Below are positions 48,989-60,348 of a DNA stretch of 64,000 nucleotides, piece after piece. Below the pieces are notes generated by a model, which searched no databases, was not told the DNA's origin, and saw nothing but the letters and a program-made list of their open reading frames with translations. The position numbers and the translations under genes were made by a program. The stretch lies in NCBI GenBank assembly GCA_012932865.1, contig SAXG01000016.1, forward strand, positions 124,001 to 188,000, read 5' to 3'. Numbering within the stretch: position 1 is the first letter of the stretch; every line of letters begins with the position of its first letter. This stretch comes from Amylostereum areolatum (taxonomy: Eukaryota; Basidiomycota; Agaricomycetes; Russulales; Stereaceae).

Positions 48989-49896
48989 ATGCCGAAAGAA
49001 CAGCAACAGTTTGTCCTCTACACCAATAAGGTAGTACTAGGGTTGCTTCCTTTGCTCTCGAATTCAACGATACCAACCCCCAATCTCACAGCGTTCACCT
49101 TTCGCCCTCCGTGTATGGCAGACCGTGCACTAGTTCGTATCTAGCGTGGTAACTTCGCTTTATTACAGGTGGAGCTCGCCTTGGCAGAAGCAGGCGTCGA
49201 GGTGACCAAATGCGAAGTAGACTTCAAGAACAAACCAAAGTGGTTCTCTCGGGCGAACCCGACGACGGGACAGGTAGAGTCGTCGACTGCTGCACGCTCT
49301 GGTCATGTTGACCGTACGCTCTACTAGGTCCCTGCTATCGCCTACGGTGGACCCCCCACCGCCCCCGAAGACCCCTCTCCCGAGTCCAAGAAGCTCACCG
49401 ATTCGCTCGTCCTCCTCGAGTTCATCGCCGATCTCTACCCTTCCTCGGGTCTGATGCCCTCTGACCCCTTCGAGCGGGCCCATATCCGTTTTCTTCCTGG
49501 AAACCTTTCGCCGGCACGTTTATCCTAGCATCACCAAGGTCATCGAAGGTCTCTCCGAGCTCCAGGACATGCTTCCGCCCACCGGGCTCGTTGCCGGGGA
49601 AAGATACACGATCGCGGACGCTGCTATTTCTCCCTTTTTGCTCGCACTGTGTGTGCGGTGGGGGAGGGTGTTGGAGAACGAAGATTCAAAGGCCGCGTAC
49701 GAGACGGTATTCCGGAGCGAGAAGTTCGCAAGGTTGCAAAAGTATTGGGTGGATGTCCGCTCGAGAGAGAGCTGGTTGAAGGTGGTAGATGAGGTACGCG
49801 TCTCAATACCTCGTGGGTAAGATAATATTGACATCGTCTTTCTCCTAGGACATCATCTATGCGTATCAGATGAAGCGGTTCTCAAAGGGCACCTGA
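48989..49896 (+). CDS. Glutathione S-transferase, copy 2 (one-base frameshift)
   Basis: The exon structure is the same as the GST at 38508-39447: MPKEQQQFVLYTNK, RSPFALR, VELALAEAGVEVTKCEVDF, WFSRANPTTGQ and VPAIAYGG, then a long exon with LVLLEFIADLYP and LVAGERYTIADAAIS, and the last exon DIIYAYQMKRFSKGT. The long exon is almost identical at the DNA level to copy 1, which suggests recent duplication or gene conversion. At 49489-49492 copy 2 has four T where copy 1 has three (CCGTTTTCTTCC versus CCGTTTCTTCC). As written the frame is lost after HIRF and resumes as FLETFRRHV. It also has one extra Leu codon before KVVDE. It is either a recent pseudogene or an uncorrected homopolymer error. It lies 144 bp downstream of the mpaB-like gene in the same orientation. 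Confidence 0.8.
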
Positions 49897-50093
49897 CGGA
49901 GTGTGGAACTGCCCTGTATACATACCTTTGATTCCAAGATATTTACCCGGAGCCCGTCCAGTGTTTCGCCAAAACGAAACGGATGATCAGGATCTTGGTC
50001 TGTATTGATGATACCGCAAAGCAGATGTAACACAACGCAGCCTGTTCCATCCTCACGCCGCACGCCGTTCCATTCCTGCCGGTGTCGTTCCTA

Positions 50094-51054
50094 TCAGCCG
50101 CGCACTCCAGCCGCTTGCAAAATATCGTTGTACGACGCCGACCTCGCCGCGCTCAGGTTGACCGAAAAAGGCGCGGTCACGGCGCCAGCGAGGGGAAGAG
50201 TGGCGGTTGTCGCGCCCAATTCCGCGAACGTTGGCTGGGCTTGCGACGCCACCGCGGTCAGCTTGGGGATCCCGCTCGTGGGAGCTTGGGCGGTGAGCGT
50301 GCAGTTCTGGCAACGGAAGACAAAGACGTTGAAGTCGTCGTTCCAAAACGAGAGGGGCGATATTGTTATGGTTGCGCCACCGACAGGAAGGAGTGTCTGT
50401 CCGTCGGCACTGTGAACAGGGCTTACGTTGGGCGACAATGAGTTAGAGATGCGGGGAAAGCGCGTACGACACTTCGCTGTATTGCACGATTTGGAAGTCC
50501 TCGTAGCTGCCGTTTGAGCTGTGTTTGCGACGTGCGTCGACCCCGTCAGACCACGCGACAGGTATAGGTGTTAGAATAAAACGCACCTAAGCCGGCCACC
50601 CATGAACGGGATGATGCTTTCAAAGAGAGCATTATGAACAAGTACGATGCGTGCATACCCATCACAGACGACATACCCTCTGACATGGAAAGAACTCAGC
50701 GTGCTCTGGATTCCCTCAAACCCGTATGGAAGCGGCACTGTGATGTTTGCGAGAAAGTCGTTGCCGAAGATACCGTCGCCCTTCAGTTCAGTGGGAAGAG
50801 CGAGTCCAAAGGACAGTTTCGTGCTGTTCTCCTGTTGAATTCTTCAGATTCACGGAGCAGAGACGGGGGGCAAGTGGAAGAGGCGTACGAAGACTTGTTG
50901 GAGACATATACCGCTCTTGGTGTCGCAGACTTGGTTGCTTTGACCAAGAACGACTATGAAGGGTGTCAGCTCGGTGCGGTATAGTAAGAAGAAGCGTACC
51001 GGTGAATGTGCAGGCGAGGAGAGCGAAAGAGGGGATAAGGAAGAGTGAAAGCAT
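50094..51054 (-). CDS. Secreted CDH-cytochrome-like (AA8/DOMON-type) protein
   Basis: The start at 51054 (MLSLFLIPSFALLACTF) gives a signal peptide. A short exon reads QVCDTKSGICLQQVF, then an exon with NSTKLSFGLALPTELKG, NDFLANITVPLPYGFEGI and later IPFMGGRL. The next exons read NGSYEDFQIVQYSE and, after another intron, PVHSADGQTLLPVGG, ATITISPLSFWNDDF and FRCQNC. The order CDxxxGICxQ, FGLALP, VPLPYGxxGI, FRCQNC is that of the cytochrome domain of cellobiose dehydrogenase and related iron reductase domains. There is no FAD domain and no transmembrane segment. The His expected near the FRCQNC strand is not obvious, so heme binding is uncertain. It ends QAAGVRG at 50094. Several small introns make the exact joins tentative. 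Confidence 0.65.
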
Positions 51055-52502
51055 GATTTGTAGGGGGGTATCCTATCCGATACGGTGGATGGTGAGCATA
51101 CTGCGAGCACTGACCTTTAAGTCCTTCAAAAAAGGCCCTGTTCGACAGGCGAGCAGCGATTGTGGAAGGCCAGACATATCGTGCTTTTTACAGTCCCGGT
51201 GTGAACGGACGTTCAGGAAAGAGAAAACGGGCGCACAAGGGATTCTGAAACATCATCTCAAGCGTCTGGAGGACTTCTGAAGGATGGATGTAGATCGTGT
51301 GAATATCATGGTTACAGTGCGATTGAGTGGCACGCAAGGCAGTCGAAAGCCTCAAATGACGGACGAGCAAAGAAATGTCGGTCATTTCGTGAAGAGTGTT
51401 TAAGGCAGGTTTAAGTGGTAATGACGGGAAGGGCTGAGCTGGTATACAAGCTAAGACCTGCTAGTCGGCGCGACGAGGGACTCCAGCCTGGCCAACATTA
51501 GCCTGAGCCTGGTCCTGAACGTTGAACTTCAGACTGAGTCGGCGAGACGATGGCGGCGGTGCCAGTCACAACAGCGACAAGATGGTTGAGGGTCGCGGCG
51601 ATCATGACGGTGACCAGGAGGGCAGCTTCAGAGGTATTTCAGCGCAGGCCCTGAATGAAGTATAGGACAGGACGAGCGTTAGGGGAAGTGGGAAGGTGGT
51701 GGAGATAGCAAAGAACAGTTGAACGTTGAACGTAACGTTGAGGCACAGTCGTTATCACGCCGGCGAATGCCGGATCCGAGTCCAACTTGCGTTCCCGTCG
51801 TTTCTCTCCAAAAGCCGAATCTCATCTTCGCTCTCCACCAGTTCGATGAAGCGTTCGCGAACCCTCATGCACATGCTCTTGGATCTCCCGCTTGCTCATC
51901 ACCGTAATCGCCTCAGTATAGGAGTCGAGTCAGTACGTTGGGGCCCAGTTGGGTCCAAGGAGGGACGAGAACGCAAGGCCCCTCCGCATTGTCTCCAACC
52001 GCAAGATCTCGCACACATCCCGTGAAGCTCTCCGATGTTTTCGGAACGTAATGCCGCCTCAGTACTCTCGTCCAACCCACAGTCCGTGACCAGCCAGGCC
52101 CAGTGTGGCGACACCAAGAGACGAGCCAAACCTTGGGTCGACTTGGCGGTATGTGACGGGAACACACACGAGAGGGGATGTTATACTACGGTGTATACAG
52201 TGCAGCGACAGCATGGTGTGTGCTTTATCTCGTCTCTCTCGTCCCCATCATCACTGAACATCTCCCAGGCTTCGCCTTCTACTGCGTTCTGCGGGGGCCA
52301 CTGCATACAGATGTCCTGTCACACGACTCGAATTCGTAGAGCGATTAAGAACATATGGGTCCGTCGACAACGGGATTCGAGGACCCGAAACAGAGGGTCT
52401 AACGCGGCAGAACGGCGGACAATGTCAGGTAAGTTCCCCCCCTTTCAACGGGCAGAGTCGTGTGAATGGCTCACGGATAAGAATTATTGAAGGTTATATG
52501 CC
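51055..52502. other. Gene-poor region (1.4 kb)
   Basis: No supported gene. Overlapping short frames on both strands lack domains. Short repeated GTTGAACGTT motifs occur near 51518 and 51718-51740, similar to those near 32900. Confidence 0.45.
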
Positions 52503-53785
52503 ATGTTTGCCTCGGAAAGCAAGACCTTATCCACCATGTCGACCATCCCCATCAGCTCCTTCATCGTCGAGGATTGGTTCAATGGCATGTATCATTCACT
52601 GGAGCCACTGGTTACTCTGAGACTAATGCGTGAATGTTTTAGGCTTGTACACCGCAACGATGCTCGGCACCATCTGGGTCATATGTGCGCTCCTCAGCTT
52701 GTCGGTCGAAGGCGCTTTACTCGCTTACCGATGCATATTTATCGTTTTCAGGTGCCAGCAGTCGCTATAGCTCAGGAGCCCACCAGAAGGAATTGTCTTC
52801 TGGCCTTAGTCGTTGGGATGTACTTCTGCTCGACCATGCACTCCTCCTTGCAATGGCTTCTTTATTCCAATGCGATCAACGATACAGAAGGACAAGATGG
52901 GGTGGCGCTCCTCAACTCGCTCACGCACATCAAACCATGGATTGAAGCCACCGGCGATGCTTTTTTCTGTCTTAACATATTCATCGCGGACTGCCTCTTC
53001 GTAAGTGGTTCTTTCTAGGACACCGACATTTCATCTAAACCGCGGCGTCCTTAGATATGGAGATGTTGGGTCGTCTGGCAACGTCGATGGATCATTGTTA
53101 TCTTGCCAATATGCGCGACCGCCACGGGCGCAGGTGAGCTATCTTTACTGATGCGAACCCACACATGTGCTCAACCACGTTTGCAGTTCTCGCAGGTCTG
53201 ATCATCAACGACCAAGTCGTCGCGCTCGACAGCGATGTTCCCTACACCGTCGTCCAGAAGACGAAGCAATTTGTCACGCTTAGCTCAGCCTATTTCGCCC
53301 TCTCCATCTCGACAAGCTTGACAACGACGCTGCTCATCACGCTCCGCGTCCTCCTCGTCCAGCGTACGTCGCGCAAGTTCGGCGTGAAGAGGAACCCGTA
53401 CAGCGCCGTGATAGAGATCCTCGTCGAATCCGCCGTGCTCTACTCCGCGACGTTGCTCATCTTCGTCGTGCTCAACTCGCGGAAGGACACCAACTTCTAC
53501 TTCGCGCAGAACATCCACGCCCAAGTAGCGGTACGCCGTCATCGATTTTCCATGGATCTAATGTACTCAGACGGGTGTTTTTAGGGTCTAGCTCCGATGC
53601 TGATCGTCCTACGCGTCGCCGCTGGACATTCGCGAAAAGATGACGAGTGGAGTATGTCGGGAGCCCGGTCTAATACTGCCTCGATCCAGTTCGCGCCCAC
53701 CTCCAGCACGCGTACGGCGGCGTCAACGGCGCCCGAGCTGGATGCCGAGGTGGGTCAAAAAGAGAGTGACATGACCCATACCTAG
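52503..53785 (+). CDS. Seven-TM basidiomycete membrane protein
   Basis: The likely start is the ATG at 52503 or 52536 (MSTIPISSFIVEDWFN). A GC-AG intron (GCATGT...TTTTAG) joins to GLYTATMLGTIWVICALL. Further helices follow: NCLLALVVGMYFCSTMHS, then IWRCWVVWQRRWIIVILPI, VLAGLIIND, FVTLSSAYFALSISTSL, a loop with QRTSRKFGVKRNPYSAV, and IEILVESAVLYSATLLIFVV. The last exon starts GLAPMLIVLRVAAGHSRK and ends in a Ser/Thr-rich cytoplasmic tail. RxWVVW followed by a helix, and the LVESAxLYS helix, are typical of a large Agaricomycete family of unknown function, distinct from STE3. The join near 52750-52775 would need a very short intron or a one-base correction. Confidence 0.7.
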
Positions 53786-55516
53786 GATGTGTTGGAATGA
53801 GGTGCTTAGTGGGGGTAGATGACCTCCGACGGAGAAAAGGTCCATTATATAGAATACGATTATATTATGGCGAGCGTACAATAATTTTGACAGCAATACG
53901 AAAGCAATACGAAAGCGATACGTGATTGAACCCAATAAAACACGACCGCCACAAGCCACGGCCTGGCCGTCTCCTACGATTTCATCTTCAGATACGTGAC
54001 ACAACTGGCCTGCAACGCTGCGACGGTCTTCGGCGACGACGTCGGAAACACAACGTGCATGATCTTCCACTGCGATCGCGTGCCTACCCTCGGCTCGAGT
54101 TGGTACGAGAGTTTCTCCGTGTACACCGCCTACCGACACCAGCTTCTCGTCAGCGCCAGCTCCCGCCCGGCGAGAGATACGAGAGATAGACGTACTCGAT
54201 CATACCGACGGAAATCCCACACCTTGACCACATCGTCCTTGTATCCGCGCGCGAACAGCAAGCCTTGGACGCTCCCTCGGTTGGCGCTGTATTCGCTTCG
54301 ACCGGCGCCGCTGCTCCCGGCCTCAGGACGGTACCCAAATTGCGCCACAGGGTGTTGCGCGAAGCCCCTCTCGCGAACGTCGTAGATGGCCATCTGGTTA
54401 TCAAGATGATCGACCTGACAGGCAACCAACGTTTATTCCGGAGGGAAATACTATGAGAAAGACGTGAAACGCTGACCTCGAGGATGACGAGGTTGGGATC
54501 GCCGGGGACGATGTGCGTGTGTCTTGGCTTGTTCGAGACGGGCGTGGTCGAAAGCTCTTTCTTCGTATTGACATCTAAGGTCGACACGGAGGTCCCAGAG
54601 GTGGAGTAGAGCTTGGATGCCGTCTGGCAGTATGCCATGGACGTCACAGCGCCCCTGTGGACGTGCCGGATCGGCGTGGTCTCGCACGTATACGTGCGGC
54701 CGCCAGTAGCCACGGTCCATATATCGAGGTATCCGTCGTAACCCCCGGATACAAACCGTATCTGACCTTCGCCGTGACTCAGTGGTTGCAGACAGCTGAT
54801 GCCGGTTTGACGCGTTGGCGGGTCCTCGCCGAGAGGAATGTGGACGCGGTCGTCCTCCATGTGGAGAAAAGTGCGGCGTTTGGGCGGTAGGGTAGGCGGG
54901 TCTGGGACGGGATGCATAGGAAGCAGGGCGACGCGACTTGGCTCGAACGTTTTGGACGAGATCCCATACGCAACGACGGCATATTTTCCGACCGTGCATG
55001 CCTCGGATACATTGCGTCCCGGAGCGGAGTCTTCGTCTGGTAGCGACCATGCGCTGACGAGAGTCCTGCAAGACGGTCAGCCCGAGAAGCCCGCTCGAAG
55101 ACGGCCAGCTTACTGTGTTTTCCGGTGGATGAAAGACACATTGCCTTTCAAGTTCACCGTGAGGAGCGGAAGGTCCTCTTGGTCGGGAACGAGGATGCGT
55201 TTCGCTTTGGCCGATTCCACGCAAGGGAATGTCTCCCTATGAATGTGCTCCAGGCCGTCGGGACATGTGGCTTTCGCCATTATGATTCTGGTGCGTGGAC
55301 GTGGAGAACTCGCCCGTCGAGGTCCTGCATTGGAGGTTGGTTTGGCTCGGGCTTGGGAAGGACCTGCCGCCGTAGAGGAGCCTGCAGTTGCTCGCTTGGA
55401 CCCGCTGGCGCGTCGAGTCTCATTGGGCGGCCTTCGATTGGATGGTCTAGGGGCCGACGAGCCATCTGGCTCCGGCGAGCTTGGCTCAGTGTCTCGACTG
55501 GGACTGGCCGAGGACG

Positions 55517-55548
55517 ACGATGAGGACGACGACGACGACGACGACGAG
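55517..55548. repeat. GAC/GAT trinucleotide run coding poly-Ser
   Basis: An uninterrupted trinucleotide run encodes about 15 serines on the - strand in the linker of the WD40 protein. Length variation would be in frame. Confidence 0.8.
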
Positions 55549-55662
55549 CTGGATGCATTTTTATTCCGACTTCGGCCATTGGTTTTCGCATGTGACGTAT
55601 GCAAACGAGTAGGTGCGCTTTGGGCTTTGGGCCGGGTCTTCCCCGAGCGCGATATCCGTGTA

Positions 55663-55956
55663 CATCAGGAAAAACCTCCCTTACTAAAATCAACAAATCC
55701 AGCAAATTAGCGCTAGTTAGAGGGGGACCTTCCTAAAGTGAACTAACAGGCTCTATTCTCACAAAACCCCGTACACATTTCGATGCACCGTCGTCGACAT
55801 TGACCTCATATTTGCACTTCAAATACATAGTTGAGGCCAGAAGGGTGACAGGGACCTACGTCGACGTAGTGCCTTGCAGGTTGGCAGCGGGAACAGGGAA
55901 TTAGGAAGGTCCCCCTCTAATTAGTAGATTTTTAGTAAGGGAGGTTTTTCCTGATG
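55663..55956. mobile_element. 294-bp MITE, Plavaka-like ends, TA target duplication
   Basis: The first 27 bp and the complement of the last 27 bp are identical (both begin CATCAGGAAAAACCTCCCTT). A second exact 20-bp inverted pair lies inside, at 55717-55736 and 55901-55920 (TTAGAGGGGGACCTTCCTAA). TA stands directly outside both ends (55661-55662 and 55957-55958). There is no coding capacity. The CATCAGG terminus, 2-bp duplication and subterminal ACCTTCCTAA and AATTAGCG motifs match the Plavaka element at 40216-47025, so it is probably a non-autonomous derivative mobilised by that transposase family. Confidence 0.88.
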
Positions 55957-57434
55957 TAGGTAGAATGTCTTCCTCGTCTTCCTCGTCTGAGTTCAGAATT
56001 GGGATATACGGCGAGTCTGGCTCTGCAATGGTGTCTTGACGTGGCGGGGTAGAAGGACGGTCTTGCTGGGACTGCGAATCGGGAAAGGACACGTTTAGGT
56101 TGGGACGACGCGCTGAGGCTGGAGGACCAGAAAAGGTTGGCGCAGCGGGACGTGTGGAACTCGGAGGTTGTGCGTGTGGTGACGGGCGAGGTGGGCGACG
56201 AGGAGCGCTTTCGGGCTCTGGACGCGAAAGGCTGGACGAAGTGGTCCTTTCATTTTGAGAGCCAATGCCGCCACCTGTGCGACTGTTTGTCCGAGACGAC
56301 TTTTCCGAAGAGGGAGCGACGCGCGAAGGGGTAGAGCGGGATCCGGACTTCGGGTTTGAAGGCAGGAGGTCCTGGTTCGACGGGATGTGTACTGGGATGC
56401 CTGGTCGTCGGGTCGTGCTCACGGAGGGAGAGACAGGCCTGTTGCTCGTAGCCATAGTTTGCGAAGCCTCCATCTGGCGCTGCCGTGCTATTCTGGCCTT
56501 CTCCCCCGCTGCCGCTTTTCGTGCTTCGTTCTCCTCGCGGAGGCGGTCGAGTTCGGCGAGACCTTGAGCTTTCTCCTCCCCGTCTGAGTCGTCATCCGAG
56601 TCGACGTCCGCCACGCCGGTATCTCCAGATTTGGGGGTTGGGTCAGGGTGATGTGGACTAGCTTTTTCTTGTCCAGGAGGATGTTGAACGGCCTCTTCGG
56701 GTGACTTTGACTTGACTTGGTTGGACTCTGAAGCGGTCTCGACGTCCATGTCCGACTCGTTAATGTTGCTTGTTACAATCTCGAACCAGGCTTCAGGTTT
56801 GGGCGCAACGATATTGGTGGCGGCGACGGGCGCGGAATGAATGGAAGATTGCATGTTCTCGTCGGAATCACTATCCAGAAGAATTGGATCGTTCGATGAA
56901 GATCCTGCTCCGCTTATTGGTACGTCGATGTCACCGAAGGTAGCAGAATCGCCGCGCTGCAGAGTGATCGAGTCGTCCAAGTCCATAGGGTCCTCTTCTT
57001 TGATTGACTTGTCGATCACCCTGCCAGCGACAAGGCGTCAGGACTCGAAAGTTCACAAAACCTCATAAGAGGAGGAAGAACGTACCATGTGAATGTTACC
57101 GCGCCATTTCTAAGCTATCAGTCAGCTTTGAAGCATTCACATGGAGGGTAAAATCAACGCACTGCATAGTAGGGAAGTTTGAAACCCTCCTTTCCTCGGC
57201 CGCGAGGGCGCGGTATTTTTCGATCACGAACGCGCAGAGCGCGGCGTCTGCATCTGGTCCGTTTTTTGCTTTGAGAATTGCATGAGGCACCGGGAACGTA
57301 GCGGTCCCTTGAGAGGCGACTTTCGATGGGGCTGGTGAAAGCGACTTCTTTGTTCTTTTCCTGTCCGGTTGATCCCTGGAACTTGCGCGGCGCTTTGACG
57401 ATGTCGAGGAGGAAGGATGGGAGGATGGGTGCAT

Positions 57435-58019
57435 ATGTCTTCGAAAAGACGCGAAAAAATGAGGGACAAGAGCAGGTCGAAGGGAAATGTACAGTTCTGT
57501 CCGTAAAGTTCGAGCGAACGCCGCTTTGCCTTGAGCGCGCTCGTTCTCCTCGTCACATCACAAACGCGACTCGTCACGAACCGTCACCTCACCACTCACG
57601 CCTATCCTCCTCGAATACTGGATATGACATGCAGTTCTGAGTCTCCGATAACTTCGTTGGGCGATGAAGAGCCCCACGGTGAGAAGCTCAAGTTTTCTAC
57701 TAGTATTATTTTTATTTACTGACGCTCGCAGATTGGACGTAGCCGGGCCCTAACGCAGAGTCGCAGACTCAAACTATCGCTCATACATATTGCTTTTCCT
57801 ACGATAAGTAATCGTACGCGAGTTCATGCTGCTTTCCTCTCCCAAACAATGTCGAGGAAGATAAGCTGTGCATTCTCCAAGTAGGTCGTCGGAACATGCT
57901 CAACTTGGCCCATATACTTCCTCGTCCTGGCTCCACCGCAGTGCCCCCTACGTCAGACCTCGTCCGACCTACTTATAAGGGCGACCCCTTGACTACCACC
58001 ACCCCTTCAACCTACCACC
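57435..58019. promoter_or_regulatory. Divergent promoter region of WD40 and caleosin-like genes
   Basis: No supported gene. A TTATAAGG element near 57971-57978, about 45 bp before the ATG at 58020, is a likely TATA box for the caleosin-like gene, followed by a pyrimidine-rich leader. Confidence 0.5.
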
Positions 58020-59620
58020 ATGTCTTCCTTCTTTTCCAACGCTGGAAGATCGGTCTCTAATGCGGGCTCTTCGCTCGGCGATGGTCTCGCGGCCGTTGGG
58101 AAGGGCGTGTCGGACGTTGGAAACGGCGTGGGCAAGGGCGTCGGGCAGGGCGCGACATTTGCAGGGCAAGGCGTGACGGACGTCGGGACGAACCTGGGGA
58201 AGGGCGTAGGCAAGGGCGTGTCGAGCGTGGGTCAAGGTCTAGGGAGCGCGGGTCAAGGTCTGGGGCAGGGCGTCGGCGATATCGGGAAAGGTGTGGTGGA
58301 TGCGGGAGGCTCGGTTGTCCAGGGAGGAACCACCTTCGTCGGGGCCGGGGTCTCGAACGGATTCCAGCTCGCCGCAAACCTGTCCAAGGACGCTTTTGAC
58401 TTGCAGAGGAACGTCGCGGCCAGCGTGGGGAGCGTCACGGGCACAGCAGTCGATGGCGTCGTCACGGTATGCACCTAGCCCCGTGTCCCATTCATTCATT
58501 CCTGATCGCAATGGGGCGGCTGCATGTAGGCGGTTAGTATGACCACGGGAGCTGTATTCGATCCGATCGCCAACTCGCTCAAGGCCATTGAAGGCCTCGA
58601 GGGTCTGGGAGAAGGGCTGGACACGATCAATGGGCTTTCCATCCAAGCCCTCCAACAAGTCGCCGCCGCCACCAAGAAGGGCCTCGCCCTCGCAGGCCAG
58701 GTTTGTTGATCTACACGCTTTTGTGATAGCTCTAAATGCGACTGACAACGTTCGCTATCAGCCGCCTACTCTGTTCGACCCCGATGCAGACGGGATCGTG
58801 AACGTGCGTATCCTTTGGGTCTCTCCCTGCGCCCGCCGTACTCACCCCACTATTCAGTTCGCTGACACCCAACGCGGGTTCACGCTCCTAGGCCTTGAAG
58901 AGAAATACGCCAAGATAGCTGCATATGCGCTGCACACCACCTTTTCGTACGCTGCCTTTCTTCTCCCTCCATTTCTCTCCCTGACCCTCTTCACATGCAG
59001 CTACTCCACCTCAGACTCGTGGCTCTCCATCCCCGACAGAAACACCCTCCCCATCAAGATTTCCAACCTGCCCAAAACGCGCTGGGGTAAGAACTGGGGA
59101 AATTATGAGCGCGTGGATTGGGTCAGCGATACCGACGTCGAAACCGTGCATTCATTTTCCTCCCTTGACTTTCATATTCTAACATCACTCCGGTCGCAGT
59201 TCTTCGGCCTCCGCGAGCGTGTGACTTGGACTGAATACTGGACCGACATGTAGGCGGGGTCTCTTTGCGTACACGAGGTTTCCGCTGACGGAGAAACAGT
59301 AAATCCTACTTTGGGACCGCGCTCCTCATCTTCGAATGGGGCACCACCTGGCCGTTCATGTTCCCGGAGCTCCAAAGGTTCGACATGGCGAGTCCGATCG
59401 TGGGCCAGGTCGGCGCGATCATGCGGGTACGTCCACGCAGTTGGTTAAACGATGCCCATCCTGGGTGTCCTAATTCGACGCCATGTAGTCGGTCATCCTT
59501 CCAACGATCGCGAAGAGCCACGAGCACGCGCGCGAAGTGGCGGGAGAAGAGCCTAACGTGATAAAACCACCCACCCTACCTAACAAGGACGAGAAAGCAT
59601 CCACTGCCAGTGCGACGTAA
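58020..59620 (+). CDS. Caleosin-like protein with long Gly-rich 11-mer repeat N-terminus
   Basis: The start is the ATG at 58020. Residues about 10-130 are a repeat of the form GKGVxxVGxG (for example GKGVSDVGNGVGKGV), predicted to form an amphipathic lipid-surface helix like perilipin 11-mers. After introns the caleosin part follows: LFDPDADGIVNFADTQRGF (a single EF-hand loop with Asp at 1, 3 and 5 and Gly at 6), ALHTTFSYSTSDSW, then LPIKISNLPKTRWGKNWGNY in the place of the usual HGSDSGTYD block. Next are FFGLRERVTWTEYW and ALLIFEWGTTWPFMFPE (the FEWG helix). It ends at the TAA at 59618-59620. Caleosins are lipid-droplet Ca-binding peroxygenases. Both heme His (QHVAFFD and HGSD) are replaced here, so enzyme activity is doubtful and a structural droplet role is inferred. 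All frames join cleanly. Confidence 0.7.
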
Positions 59621-60348
59621 ATGATCTCAAGCCGCTTTCTATCAGAGCTATGTACTGTGTCAATTTCTTGCATATACCATAGACGCTGTTATCGTACTGT
59701 ATCTCTAACGCCTTTCCACCTGTATTCGTAAAACTAGTCTGACAAATAAAAGTCCCAGTATGAACGCATACGGTTGCTCGCCGATAGTCCACGGTTAGTC
59801 CCCGGTTGGATTTTAGGCTCCCACGCCGCGCGTCACAGTCCTCCTCCTCCTCCTCCTCCTCAGAAGCCCGCGCATGGACTTTATGTATCTTCAAGAGCCT
59901 ACTGACTTGCATGCATGTGATTACCACTACTCATTATTCCATGTAAATAGATGGCCAACATTGGCCATCAATGACTCATTTATTCTTTCTTGCTTAGTGT
60001 GTTCAATGCTGCGACTTCCAGACTCGGGAGGAATTCGCGGGGGTGAACTCGCAGTGAATGTATGTATATGAATCTGAAATACCCCACGCTGAAGCTACCT
60101 TCGATAAATGTAATCTGCGCCTCGATGTTGAAGGTCCCGCTTCTGATTGCTTATGGGTTGCGACACTCTCGTTCCGCAATTCTGAAGGATCGAACGGCTT
60201 GGAAACACTCTTTAGGGTCCCTCTGAATTTATAAATAAAAGATACATGGAGCCGTCCGACTAGCATACTCATATGAATACAGTTCCTATCGTAATTTTTG
60301 ACCGGCGAGCGTGAAGGAAGGGTGTACGGCGAGTTTCCACCAGGGGGC
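59621..60348. other. Convergent intergenic region
   Basis: Holds the 3' flanks of the caleosin-like and kinase-like genes, AT-richer than average. A TCC trinucleotide run is at 59842-59860. No supported gene. Confidence 0.45.

Larger units (their letters stand above)
53974..57434 (-). pseudogene. WD40-repeat protein with long disordered N-terminus, interrupted by a MITE
   Basis: The start at 57434 (MHPSSHPSSSTSSKRR) leads to AILKAKNGPDADAALCAFVI and FPTMQ. Small introns join LRNGAVTFTW and VIDKSIKEEDPMDLDDS. A long acidic/Pro/Ser region follows, ending DEEDILPT at 55959, where a 294-bp MITE is inserted. Beyond it the frame resumes RISRSGKTRPKAQ, a poly-Ser tract and GNVSFIHRKT. Then come WD40 blades: AWSLPDED, FVSGGYDGYLDIWTV, HRGAVTSMAYCQ, MAIYDVRERG and DDVVKVWDFRRYDR. 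The final exon (AVYTEKLSYQLEPRVGTR) ends at the TAG at 53974-53976. Without the MITE and one TA the frame is continuous. As sequenced the protein would stop inside the MITE, losing the propeller, unless the insert is spliced out. The function is unknown. Confidence 0.7.

Noticed and set aside
55663..55956. The MITE read as an ordinary intron of the WD40 gene
   Set aside because: Its ends are CA...TG with long inverted repeats and a TA duplication, not GT...AG, and it is much longer than the other introns. Cryptic splicing within it remains possible.
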